This document shows positions 49,140 through 57,375 of a stretch of 64,000 bases of DNA, piece after piece (positions within the stretch are counted from its first letter, which is position 1; each line of letters starts with the position of its first letter). A program made the translations under genes and the position numbers. The stretch is taken from assembly GCA_965226475.1 (NCBI GenBank), contig CBDDDJ010000004.1, positions 1,302,001-1,366,000 of the forward strand. The letters are read 5' to 3'. The DNA comes from JASLMY01 sp965226475. Lineage in GTDB: Bacteria; Pseudomonadota; Alphaproteobacteria; GCA-2731375. Under the pieces are notes generated by a model. It was given only the letters and a program-made list of their open reading frames with translations, ran no database searches and was not told the DNA's origin.

Positions 49140-50150
49140 TCATTGGGTCTCGGCGTAAACCTCCTCCAGGAAGCGCATGGTGTAGACCTCGTTCGGGTCC
49201 ATCGGATTCTGCAGCAATCTCAGGCTCCCTAGATTGTTCGTCATTTCGGCCCAGACCTCCGGCTTCATCCAGCCGATGTGGTTTTCTCCGGTGTCGATCA
49301 GCGGTAGGAAGCTTGTCAGGTATTTCGTTTCTTGTTCTTGGTCGACGTCGGGCTTGTAGTACGATGTCAAGGGTCCCGCGGATTCTGGATTCTGGATGAC
49401 TTCGACCCAGCCCCGCTTGAGAGTGGCGTCGAGAAATCGCCTGACCACGTCGGGATGTTCATTGATGAATTGATCGGTCGTGAAAATGTTGTTTCGGTAA
49501 TTATGAACGCCATAGTCGTCCGCGAACATGGTGTGGATTTCATAGCCCTGTTGCTCCATTCTGGATGTTGTATCGAAGGCGAAGCCGACCCAGACATCGA
49601 TCTCTTCAGGGTTGAATTCGTGAAAGTTCTTAGGATGCACGATCTTGTATTGATCGGTGCTAATGTCTAATCGATTCATCACCGCCCTCAGCTCCGGCAA
49701 GCTGGCCCGCGAGACCGAGATTGTCTTGCCCGCGAACTGCCTGGGATGCGTGATGCCAGATTTGCGCAATGTGATGAAAACCACCGGGCTGATTCGAAGC
49801 ATGACTGCGACGACGCGCACCGGCTTGCCCTCTGCACGTGCCTTGATCAGGTGGTTCGCTCCGGTCACACCGAGTTGAGCTTTGCCCGAGAGCACCGTTT
49901 CGATGGGATCGATCGAAGAACCGCCTTCTACGAACTCGACCGCCAGGCCTTCTTTGGCATAGTGGCTATGTTGATCGGCTGCGTAATATCCGCCGAAGGA
50001 GCCCGTATGTATCCATGACAGTTGGAAATTGATCGGCATCAGCGACCGATCGGCGGTCTCGCCAGATTCACCTTTCAGTACAAGGGCGGCCGCCACTACT
50101 GCAAGAACTACAAGTAGACCCGATACAAACATTTTGGGACGCTTGCGCAT
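49140..50150 (-). CDS. NMT1/THI5-like periplasmic binding protein B
   Basis: 336-residue paralogue of the neighbours. N-terminal anchor FVSGLLVVLAVVAAALVL, then FQLSWIHTGSFGGYYAADQH, GLAVEFVEGGSSIDPI, GKAQLGVTGANHLIKARAEG, ITHPRQFAGKTISVS and DVWVGFAFDTTSRMEQQG, ending HIGWMKPEVWAEM and VYTMRFLEEVYAETQ. A gap of 132 bases separates it from binding protein A. Ligand unknown; the fold family typically binds thiamine precursors, sulfonates or similar small molecules. Confidence 0.88.
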   Translation of the reverse strand: MRKRPKMFVSGLLVVLAVVAAALVLKGESGETADRSLMPINFQLSWIHTGSFGGYYAADQHSHYAKEGLAVEFVEGGSSIDPIETVLSGKAQLGVTGANHLIKARAEGKPVRVVAVMLRISPVVFITLRKSGITHPRQFAGKTISVSRASLPELRAVMNRLDISTDQYKIVHPKNFHEFNPEEIDVWVGFAFDTTSRMEQQGYEIHTMFADDYGVHNYRNNIFTTDQFINEHPDVVRRFLDATLKRGWVEVIQNPESAGPLTSYYKPDVDQEQETKYLTSFLPLIDTGENHIGWMKPEVWAEMTNNLGSLRLLQNPMDPNEVYTMRFLEEVYAETQ

Positions 50151-50193
50151 TATCGTGCTCTCTTTCTTAATTCGGTCACCGAAAATCGTCTGA

Positions 50194-50993
50194 TCAATCG
50201 GTTCCGTAAATCTTTTCCAGAAAACGTGTCGTGAAGACCTCGTCGGGTTGCAATTCCGTCGAAATCATCCCCGATCCGGGCAAATTCTCGGTCATTTGGG
50301 TCCAGACCTCCCGCTTCATCCAGCCGAGGTGGTCTTCGCCCGTGTTGAACAGCGCTCGGGTCATGCCGACGTATTCGATCAGGTCTTCAAGGTCGGGGTC
50401 CGCGACATGGCGGGATGCCATGGCGGCCACTTCGGCCGCGTGATCGATCGTGAAGCGCCAGCCCTCCAGCGACGAACGCAGAAATTTGTCGACCAGCGCC
50501 GGCAAGCCGGCGATCATCCGGTCCGTGGTGAAAAGGCATTGATGGTAGTTGTGGACACCAAAATCGTCGGGATAGACGATCGCCAATCGGTGTCCGGCGT
50601 TTTTTATCCGACGGACCGCCCCGGTGATGTAGCCAGCCCATATCTCGATCTCGCCCGAGGCCAACCTTTGGGTGTCGCGCGTCGTCACCAGCCGATAGGT
50701 CCGGTCCCGCACGCCGGAGTTCGCCATCACGGCATCGAGGATCGGCTCGGCCGACTTGGTTATGCGAATGGTCCTGTCGACGAAGTCCCGGGGGTGGACG
50801 ATCCCCGAGCCCACGAGGCTCGCGAAGACCATGGGGCTGCGCCGATAGATGCAGGCGATGGCCCGCACCGGCTTGCCCTCGGCCCGCGCGGGGATCAGAT
50901 TGTGCGCGCTGCTGGTGCCGAACTCGGCATCTCCCGCAACCACCGGCGCGACCGGGTTGAGCCGCGGCCCGCCGGGCAGCATGGCGATGCTCA
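50194..50993 (-). pseudogene. NMT1/THI5-like binding protein C, 3' fragment
   Basis: C-terminal 265 or so residues of the third paralogue: AMLPGGPRLNPVAPVVAGDA, EFGTSSAHNLIPARAEGKPV, VHPRDFVDRTIRITKSAEP, EIWAGYITGAVRRIKNAGH, ending HLGWMKREVWTQM and VFTTRFLEKIYGTD. Cut by the tandem IS1031-like pair. Joined to the 5' piece at 52860-53082 after removing both elements, the TTA spacer and one TCA, it gives one frame of 340 codons, matching paralogues A and B. Confidence 0.85.
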
Positions 50994-51923
50994 GAGTCCG
51001 ACTCGAAATGAATCGAGTGTTTTCAGGCTCTTGCGAGACGGCGCGTGAGGAGTTGGATGCTGGCGAGGAAGATCCAGGCCTCGGCGGTCTCGATGGCCGT
51101 CTCGAAGTCCTTGGCCAGCCGCCGGTTTCGATTGAGCCAGGCGAGCGTGCGCTCGACGACCCATCGGCGGGGCAGGAGTTGGAAGCCCTTCACGCCCGCG
51201 GGACGGTTGACGATCTCCAGCGACCAGCGGCCGATCCGCTTCAGTGCGCCCTCGAGCTTGGGCCCGGCATAGGCGCCGTCGGCGAAGACGTGGCGCAGGC
51301 GGGGAAAGTGGCGGGGGATGGCGGCGAACACCGCCGGCGCGCCGTCGCGGTCCTGGATCTCGGCGCCGTGGACCACGACCGCGACCAGCAGGCCGCCGGT
51401 GTCGGTGAGGATGTGACGCTTGCGGCCCTTGACTTTCTTTCCGGCGTCGAAGCCCCGGATACCGCCGCTTTCCGTGGTTTTTACGCTCTGACTGTCGATG
51501 ATACCGGCCGACGGGCCGGCCGCGCGGCCCTCGGCCTCGCGCGCCGCGACCAGCAGTTGCCGGTTGACCTCGGACCAGGTGCCGTCGTCCCGCCAGAGAT
51601 AAAAGTAGCGCTGCACCGTCGAGCGTGGCGGGAAGTCCCGGGGCAGCATGCGCCATGGACAGCCGCTACGCAGTAGGTAGAGGATCGCGTTCACCACCTC
51701 GCGCAATGCCGTCGTCCGAGGCCGTCCCAGCGCTTTGGCGCGAGGCAGCAACGGCTCCAGCACCTTCCATTCTCCATCCGTCAGGTCGCTTGCGTAGCGC
51801 AGCAGGTCGCGTTCATACTTCGGGCGAGTGATTTTGGTCCACATGTTGTGTCTCCCTGGTTGCTAAATACAAACAGTGAATCACAACTGACTGAAATCAC
51901 TCAACTCTTTTCGGGCCAGACAC
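50994..51923. mobile_element. IS5-family (IS1031-like) insertion sequence, tandem copy 1
   Basis: Exactly 930 bp. The left end GAGTCCGACTCGAAATGA and the inward-read right end GTGTCTGGCCCGAAAAGA are imperfect inverted repeats. The left flank is TCA (50991-50993), part of a TNA-type 3-bp duplication typical of the IS1031 group. One transposase gene reads leftward. The copy is followed by TTA and then an apparently identical second copy. Confidence 0.93.
51023..51844 (-). CDS. IS5-family (IS1031-like) transposase, copy 1
   Basis: 273-residue DDE transposase: SDLTDGEWKVLEPLLP at the N-terminus, GIIDSQSVKTTES (first Asp), HVFADGAYAGPK (second Asp) and RRWVVERTLAWLNRNRRLAK, which is the Y/W-R-E signature of the IS5 family. 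Intact frame in one piece, with no internal frameshift. Confidence 0.94.
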   Translation of the reverse strand: MWTKITRPKYERDLLRYASDLTDGEWKVLEPLLPRAKALGRPRTTALREVVNAILYLLRSGCPWRMLPRDFPPRSTVQRYFYLWRDDGTWSEVNRQLLVAAREAEGRAAGPSAGIIDSQSVKTTESGGIRGFDAGKKVKGRKRHILTDTGGLLVAVVVHGAEIQDRDGAPAVFAAIPRHFPRLRHVFADGAYAGPKLEGALKRIGRWSLEIVNRPAGVKGFQLLPRRWVVERTLAWLNRNRRLAKDFETAIETAEAWIFLASIQLLTRRLARA

Positions 51924-51926
51924 TTA

Positions 51927-52856
51927 GAGTCCGACTCGAAATGAATCGAGTGTTTTCAGGCTCTTGCGAGACGGCGCGTGAGGAGTTGGATGCTGGCGAG
52001 GAAGATCCAGGCCTCGGCGGTCTCGATGGCCGTCTCGAAGTCCTTGGCCAGCCGCCGGTTTCGATTGAGCCAGGCGAGCGTGCGCTCGACGACCCATCGG
52101 CGGGGCAGGAGTTGGAAGCCCTTCACGCCCGCGGGACGGTTGACGATCTCCAGCGACCAGCGGCCGATCCGCTTCAGTGCGCCCTCGAGCTTGGGCCCGG
52201 CATAGGCGCCGTCGGCGAAGACGTGGCGCAGGCGGGGAAAGTGGCGGGGGATGGCGGCGAACACCGCCGGCGCGCCGTCGCGGTCCTGGATCTCGGCGCC
52301 GTGGACCACGACCGCGACCAGCAGGCCGCCGGTGTCGGTGAGGATGTGACGCTTGCGGCCCTTGACTTTCTTTCCGGCGTCGAAGCCCCGGATACCGCCG
52401 CTTTCCGTGGTTTTTACGCTCTGACTGTCGATGATACCGGCCGACGGGCCGGCCGCGCGGCCCTCGGCCTCGCGCGCCGCGACCAGCAGTTGCCGGTTGA
52501 CCTCGGACCAGGTGCCGTCGTCCCGCCAGAGATAAAAGTAGCGCTGCACCGTCGAGCGTGGCGGGAAGTCCCGGGGCAGCATGCGCCATGGACAGCCGCT
52601 ACGCAGTAGGTAGAGGATCGCGTTCACCACCTCGCGCAATGCCGTCGTCCGAGGCCGTCCCAGCGCTTTGGCGCGAGGCAGCAACGGCTCCAGCACCTTC
52701 CATTCTCCATCCGTCAGGTCGCTTGCGTAGCGCAGCAGGTCGCGTTCATACTTCGGGCGAGTGATTTTGGTCCACATGTTGTGTCTCCCTGGTTGCTAAA
52801 TACAAACAGTGAATCACAACTGACTGAAATCACTCAACTCTTTTCGGGCCAGACAC
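51927..52856. mobile_element. IS5-family (IS1031-like) insertion sequence, tandem copy 2
   Basis: Second 930-bp copy in the same orientation, separated from copy 1 by the three bases TTA (51924-51926) and followed by TCA (52857-52859), which duplicates the outer left flank. The outer pair of TCA triplets defines a single target site for the whole tandem. Confidence 0.93.
51956..52777 (-). CDS. IS5-family (IS1031-like) transposase, copy 2
   Basis: Predicted protein identical over all 273 residues to copy 1, with the same catalytic motifs and the same position inside its element. Any promoter formed at the junction of the two copies could drive copy 1. Confidence 0.94.
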   Translation of the reverse strand: MWTKITRPKYERDLLRYASDLTDGEWKVLEPLLPRAKALGRPRTTALREVVNAILYLLRSGCPWRMLPRDFPPRSTVQRYFYLWRDDGTWSEVNRQLLVAAREAEGRAAGPSAGIIDSQSVKTTESGGIRGFDAGKKVKGRKRHILTDTGGLLVAVVVHGAEIQDRDGAPAVFAAIPRHFPRLRHVFADGAYAGPKLEGALKRIGRWSLEIVNRPAGVKGFQLLPRRWVVERTLAWLNRNRRLAKDFETAIETAEAWIFLASIQLLTRRLARA

Positions 52857-52859
52857 TCA

Positions 52860-53082
52860 GACCGGAGCCGGCGTATAAGCCCTTTTGCTCGGCGGCGTAG
52901 TAGCCGGCGAAGTCGCCACCGTGGACCCAATCGAGCTGCAAGGTCACCGTGCGTGGCGGATGCTCGTCGCGCGGGTCCGAGTTCGATACCATCACCGCGA
53001 TCACCGCCGCGGCCCCGAGCAGGAGCGCGACCCCGGCCACGATGCGCCATCGACGGACGCTGGGTTTGGTATCTGAATGCAT
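52860..53082 (-). pseudogene. NMT1/THI5-like binding protein C, 5' fragment
   Basis: First 74 codons of the third binding protein: short Arg-rich cytoplasmic start, membrane anchor RIVAGVALLLGAAAVIAVMV, then TVTLQLDWVHGGDFAGYYAA and GLYAGSGL, the same start as paralogues A and B. The frame then runs into the IS and stops after a few residues. The ATG at 53082 follows GAGGCG. It is the first gene after the sigma-54-like promoter, so the IS pair may also be polar on the genes below. Confidence 0.83.
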
Positions 53083-53148
53083 ATCGCCTCGACTATCTGG
53101 AGCCCGCGTCCCCGCTGGCCGCTCGAAACCCCTCAGGCTTCGGAATAC

Positions 53149-53164
53149 GCATAAATTGTGCCAA
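53149..53164 (-). promoter_or_regulatory. Sigma-54-type promoter for the binding-protein/phosphorelay genes
   Basis: On the minus strand the bases read TTGGCACAATTTATGC. The -24 element TTGGCAC is perfect; GG and the -12 GC are separated by exactly 10 bases, as sigma-54 requires; the -12 box is ATGC rather than TTGC. It lies 67 bases before the ATG of binding protein C and next to a divergent sigma-54 activator gene, which strongly supports the call. Confidence 0.7.
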
Positions 53165-53348
53165 GGCGTCGGGCTTCGCCGGAATTTCGCCCGCGAGATG
53201 TGTTGAGTTGCCGGTGGCCGCGGTCCAGATTTTGAATACCTCCACGATTTCAAAAGGTTAGTCATCGCTCGTCGATCTGGCATTGCCCCTGGGACGGAAG
53301 CGGCGCTTGCGGCCCGGCCAGCGCGTTCATGGGCGATAGGGCCCACGC

Positions 53349-53375
53349 TCTGCAATATGATTTGCATTTTGCAGA
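53349..53375. promoter_or_regulatory. Inverted repeat, candidate activator site
   Basis: TCTGCAA (53349-53355) and TTGCAGA (53369-53375) are perfect 7-base inverted repeats around a 13-base spacer, in AT-rich DNA. They lie about 190 bases upstream of the sigma-54-like promoter and about 60 bases before the regulator's start, the usual zone for enhancer binding by NtrC-type dimers. The role is inferred. Confidence 0.5.
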
Positions 53376-53437
53376 TCACTTTGCGAAAAATCGTCCGATC
53401 ACCATGGTGCCCATGGGAAGCATGAGTCAGGACGAAA

Positions 53438-54868
53438 ATGACGTCGAGCGGACAGCCGAACGTCTTGCTGGTGGAGGACGATGTCCTGCTGGCCGAGGCC
53501 TATATGGCGCACCTGGCGGGCGAGGACTGCGATATCGACCACGTGGAGACCGGTCGGGCGGCCCTGACGGCGATCGATCGGGCGCCACCCGACGTCATCT
53601 TGCTGGACCTGCTGCTGCCCGACATGCACGGCCGGGAGATCGTCGAACACGTGGCGGCGCGCGAACTCGATTGCACGATCGTCGTCGCCACCTCGCAAGC
53701 GTCGGTCAAGGTCGCGGTCGAGGCCATGCGCTCGGGCGCCTTCGATTTCCTGGTCAAACCGATCGACCCCGACCGCCTGAGCTATACCTTGCGGAACGCG
53801 CTCGAACGCCAACGGTTGAGACGGGTGGTCGAGACCTACGAGCAGGCCTTTTCGCGCGACCGCTTCGCCGGCTTCATCGGCGCCTCCCCGGTCATGCAGG
53901 CGGTCTACCGCATGATCGAGAGCGCCGCGACCAGCAAGGCGACGGTCTTCGTTACCGGCGAGAGCGGGACGGGCAAGGAGCTCTGCGCCCGGGCCATCCA
54001 TGATCTCGGTCCACGCCGCGATGGCCCCTTCGTTACCCTCAATTGCGCGGCAATCCCGCGAGAACTGCTGGAAAGCGAGATTTTCGGCCACGTCCGGGGC
54101 GCCTTCACGGGCGCCGCCGCCAACCGCGACGGCGCCGCCGCCAGGGCCGACGGCGGCACCCTCTTCTTCGACGAAATCGGCGAAATGGAAATCGGCCTGC
54201 AGTCCAAGCTCCTCCGTTTCGTCCAGACCGGCACCTTACAGCGGGTGGGTGACAGCCGTGGCTCGGAGGTGGATGTCCGCTTCGTCTGCGCCACCAACCG
54301 CGACCCGCTCGAGCAGGTTCGCGCCGGCGGCTTTCGCGAGGACCTCTACTATCGCCTGCACGTCATCCCCATCGAGCTGCCCCCGTTGCGCGAGCGTGGC
54401 GACGATATCCTGCTGCTCGCGCGTGAACTGCTCGCCCTATTCACAGAGGAAGAGGGCAAGCGCTTCACCGGCTTTTCGCCCCGGACGGCAAGCCTGCTCG
54501 GCCGCTACGAGTGGCCCGGCAACGTCCGCGAGTTGCAGAACGTATTGCGCAATGTCGTGGTTCTGAACGACGTCGAGACGGTGACCGCCAACCTGCTACC
54601 CGAATGGATGTCGAACCAGATCGCGGATGCCGACCCGGAGGCACCGCGCCTCCCGTCGCGAACCGATCCGACCCCGGTGCCTCGGGGCGCCGCGAGGGAC
54701 ATGGCGGTCGAGGGTCCCGCGGCCATTCGCCCCCTGGCCGATCGCGAGCGAGAGATCATCGAGGACGCGATCGCCCTCTGCGACGGCAACATTCCCCTTG
54801 CCGCCGCCCATCTCGGAATCAGCAATTCGACGATCTACCGCAAGCGCCGGGCCTGGGAGACGGCTTGA
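53438..54868 (+). CDS. NtrC-family sigma-54-dependent response regulator
   Basis: 476 residues: receiver domain (acidic Asp14/Asp15, acceptor Asp57 in VILLDLLLPDMHG, Lys in FLVKPID), AAA+ sigma-54 activation domain (Walker A GESGTGKE, GHVRGAFTGA loop contacting sigma-54, Walker B GTLFFDEIGEM, FREDLYYRLHVIPIELPPLR), and a C-terminal Fis-type helix-turn-helix (LAAAHLGISNSTIYRKRRAW). It is divergent from the binding-protein/kinase series and is the obvious final phospho-acceptor of that system. All three domains look functional. Confidence 0.95.
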   Translation: MTSSGQPNVLLVEDDVLLAEAYMAHLAGEDCDIDHVETGRAALTAIDRAPPDVILLDLLLPDMHGREIVEHVAARELDCTIVVATSQASVKVAVEAMRSGAFDFLVKPIDPDRLSYTLRNALERQRLRRVVETYEQAFSRDRFAGFIGASPVMQAVYRMIESAATSKATVFVTGESGTGKELCARAIHDLGPRRDGPFVTLNCAAIPRELLESEIFGHVRGAFTGAAANRDGAAARADGGTLFFDEIGEMEIGLQSKLLRFVQTGTLQRVGDSRGSEVDVRFVCATNRDPLEQVRAGGFREDLYYRLHVIPIELPPLRERGDDILLLARELLALFTEEEGKRFTGFSPRTASLLGRYEWPGNVRELQNVLRNVVVLNDVETVTANLLPEWMSNQIADADPEAPRLPSRTDPTPVPRGAARDMAVEGPAAIRPLADREREIIEDAIALCDGNIPLAAAHLGISNSTIYRKRRAWETA

Positions 54869-54892
54869 AGCGGCCCGAGGGCACGCGCCCCG

Positions 54893-56590
54893 TCAGCCCT
54901 CGCTCAACACCACGTGCAGCAGGGCCTGGCGACGCTCCCCGACGACGATGTCGCGGGCGCGGGCCAGCGCGCCGGGGAGCGCGGCCGGATCGGTGACGCG
55001 TTCGCCGTGGCCGCCGCAGGTGCGGATCACGCCCTCGTAGTCCGGCGCCGGGTCGAGGCGGCTCAAGGGGATCTCGTTGCTCGCCGCCGCCTTGCCGTCC
55101 GGGTACATCGCCCGGGTCGCGCGGCGTACTGCGCCCCAGCCGGCGTTGTCGGCGATGACGAACAGGACCGGTAGGTCGTGGGCCCGCGCGCAATAGTGCG
55201 CCGCCAGCGGATTGCCGAAGAAATAGCTGCCGTCGCCGATCGCGGCGATCACCAGCTTTTCGGGGTCCGCCAGCTTGGCGCCCAGCGCCGCGCTAAGGCC
55301 CCAGCCGAGGCCCCCCGAGGGCGGGGCGCCAAAATAGCTTCCCGGCCGGTTCAGGCCCGCGAAGGGGGGCGGGAAACCCATCTCGTTGACGACCAGCGCG
55401 TCCTCGGCCGCCGCCAGCTCGCCGATGCAGGCGGCCAGGCGGGCGGGCTGGATCGGGCTCGCCTCGCGGGATCGGGCCTCGGCGCCTTTCCAACGCTCCC
55501 GCACCGCGCCCCGGGCCTGGGCGACGCGGGCGCGGCGGGCGTCGATTCCCGCACCGTCGCCCGCGCCCATCGCGTTCCCCAGTGCCTGGAGCGCCGCGAG
55601 CGGATCGGCGGCGATGGAGAGTTCCGCCGGATAGCCGCGCACCGGATAGCGGCCATAGAGCGGGTCCTCCGCCAGCTGGATCACCCGGGCATCGTCGCGG
55701 ACCGGATCTGTCGCGGGAATCCAGGGCACGTCGCTCGCCAGCACCAGCACGACGTCGGCCTCGGCCAGATGGGGCGATGGTTCATAGTCGAGATGCATCG
55801 GATGGTTCTGGGCCAGACACAGGTAACGCGGCACGTGGGTCACGACGGGCAGCGCATGCGCCATCGCCAGATCGGCGAGCGCCCGCGCTGCGGCTGGATC
55901 GCGGCCGACGTCGGAGGTGATGATCAGCGGGCTCTCGGCCTCGCCCAGCAGGCGGGCGGCCTCGGCGATCTGGACCGGATCGGGATAGGCCCGGGCGCTC
56001 GCCGCCGCCCGGATCGGTGCCGCCGACGGGGTCGCGGGCGCCGACAGTACCTCGCGGGGGATCGTCAGGTAGATCGGCCCCTGGGTGGGGGAGCGGGCCA
56101 GGCTCACCGCCCGGTCGACGACGACCTCCGCCTCGTCCGGGCTGCGCATCTCGTAGTCCCACTTGACCAGCTCGCGCAGCATGCCGCCCTGGTCGAACAT
56201 CTCCTGCGCCCATTGGATGTGCCGGCTGCGGGTGCCTTGGGCCACCGTGCCGTGTTCGGTCAAGGGCGTGCGCCCGGCGAGCAGCAGCAGGGGGATATTC
56301 AGGCGCGAGGCGTTGGTCATGGCGCAAACGGCGTTGGCCGTGCCGACGTTGACATGCAGCATCACCGCCAGCGGCTCGCCGGTCACCATCGCGTAGCCGT
56401 GCGCCATGGAAACGGCGACGTTCTCGTGCGGCACCAGCAACGGCCGGGGCCCGCCGCCGGCGCGAACCTCGGCGTCGGCGAAGGCCTCGATCACCGGCGG
56501 GAAGTCGGTCCCCGCGTTGGCGAGGAAGTAGGGAACGCCGGCCTCTTTCAGCCGCGCCAGCAGGACGTGTCCGACGGTGGTTTCGGCCAT
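54893..56590 (-). CDS. Acetolactate-synthase-like TPP-dependent enzyme
   Basis: 565-residue thiamine-diphosphate enzyme. The cofactor-activating Glu lies in VPHENVAVSMAHGYAM; the TPP/Mg motif is AIGDGSYFFGNP to FVIADNAGW. A middle Rossmann-like domain (PLIITSDVGRDPAAARALAD) is present. Related enzymes include acetolactate synthase, benzoylformate decarboxylase and oxalyl-CoA decarboxylase; this one is not assignable. The ATG at 56590 lies 14 bases after the SDR gene stops, so the SDR, this enzyme and probably the enolase-superfamily gene form one leftward operon. Confidence 0.9.
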   Translation of the reverse strand: MAETTVGHVLLARLKEAGVPYFLANAGTDFPPVIEAFADAEVRAGGGPRPLLVPHENVAVSMAHGYAMVTGEPLAVMLHVNVGTANAVCAMTNASRLNIPLLLLAGRTPLTEHGTVAQGTRSRHIQWAQEMFDQGGMLRELVKWDYEMRSPDEAEVVVDRAVSLARSPTQGPIYLTIPREVLSAPATPSAAPIRAAASARAYPDPVQIAEAARLLGEAESPLIITSDVGRDPAAARALADLAMAHALPVVTHVPRYLCLAQNHPMHLDYEPSPHLAEADVVLVLASDVPWIPATDPVRDDARVIQLAEDPLYGRYPVRGYPAELSIAADPLAALQALGNAMGAGDGAGIDARRARVAQARGAVRERWKGAEARSREASPIQPARLAACIGELAAAEDALVVNEMGFPPPFAGLNRPGSYFGAPPSGGLGWGLSAALGAKLADPEKLVIAAIGDGSYFFGNPLAAHYCARAHDLPVLFVIADNAGWGAVRRATRAMYPDGKAAASNEIPLSRLDPAPDYEGVIRTCGGHGERVTDPAALPGALARARDIVVGERRQALLHVVLSEG

Positions 56591-56604
56591 GGGCGCAATA
56601 CCCC

Positions 56605-57363
56605 TCAGCCCCGGCCGACGAAGGGCATCTGGGTCGCCATCACGGTCATGAACAGGACGTTGGCGTCCAGGGGCAGGCTCGCCATGTAGACGACGGCGTT
56701 GGAGACGTTGTCGAGGTCCATGGTCGGCTCCGGCATGGTGGAGCCGTCGGGCTGCGGCACGCCGCTCTCCATCCGCCGGGTCATCGGCGTCGACGCGTTG
56801 CCGATGTCGATCTGGCCGCAGGCGATGTCGTTTTTCCGCCCATCGAGCGCGGTCGACTTGGTGAGGCCGGTGACAGCGTGCTTGGTCGCGGTATAGGCGG
56901 CCGAGCCCGGGCGCGGCGTATGCGCCGAGATCGAGCCGTTGTTGATGATCCGCCCGCCCTTCGGGGCCTGGCCGCGCATGATCCGCATGGCTTCCCGGGT
57001 GCAGAGAAAGACACCGGTCAGGTTGACGTCGACGACGCCGCGCCACTGGTCGGGCGTCATCTCCTCCAGGCTGGTCGACGGCACGTTGCCGCCGGCGTTG
57101 TTGAACAGCAGGTCGAGGCGGCCGTGCGCCCCGATGGTTTTCGCGAAGAGATTGGCGACGGAAGCATCGTCCGAAACGTCCGTCCCCACCGCCAGCAGCC
57201 GCCCGCCCTTCTCGCCGGCGAGCGAAATCGTCTCCGCCAGCGCGTCCTCGCGCCTGCCACCGATCACCACCGACCAGCCGTGGGCCGCCAGCGCCAGGGC
57301 GGCGCCCCGCCCGACACCGCTGCCGGCGCCCGTCACCACGGCGATTTTGCCGTCACCACTCAT
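56605..57363 (-). CDS. SDR-family oxidoreductase (3)
   Basis: 252-residue short-chain dehydrogenase: TGAGSGVGRG, NNAGGNVPS, INNGSISAHTPRPG and YTATK, all canonical. Its C-terminus (DANVLFMTVMATQMPFVGRG) is typical of a subgroup with a short tail. It sits between the enolase-superfamily gene and the TPP enzyme with gaps of 12 and 14 bases. Substrate likely an intermediate of that pathway. Confidence 0.92.
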   Translation of the reverse strand: MSGDGKIAVVTGAGSGVGRGAALALAAHGWSVVIGGRREDALAETISLAGEKGGRLLAVGTDVSDDASVANLFAKTIGAHGRLDLLFNNAGGNVPSTSLEEMTPDQWRGVVDVNLTGVFLCTREAMRIMRGQAPKGGRIINNGSISAHTPRPGSAAYTATKHAVTGLTKSTALDGRKNDIACGQIDIGNASTPMTRRMESGVPQPDGSTMPEPTMDLDNVSNAVVYMASLPLDANVLFMTVMATQMPFVGRG

Positions 57364-57375
57364 CTCGTTCCCTCC

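Larger units (their letters stand above)
53083..53437. other. Divergent control region of the phosphorelay locus
   Basis: 355 bases between binding protein C (leftward) and the NtrC-type regulator (rightward). It is AT-richer than its surroundings around 53200-53270 and 53340-53400. It contains the sigma-54-like promoter and the inverted repeat listed separately. No open reading frame here is convincing. Confidence 0.7.

Noticed and set aside
54893..57046. Reading the TPP enzyme as a 717-residue fusion with the SDR region
   Set aside because: The upstream 150 residues are the SDR gene in another frame; the family start is the ATG at 56590.
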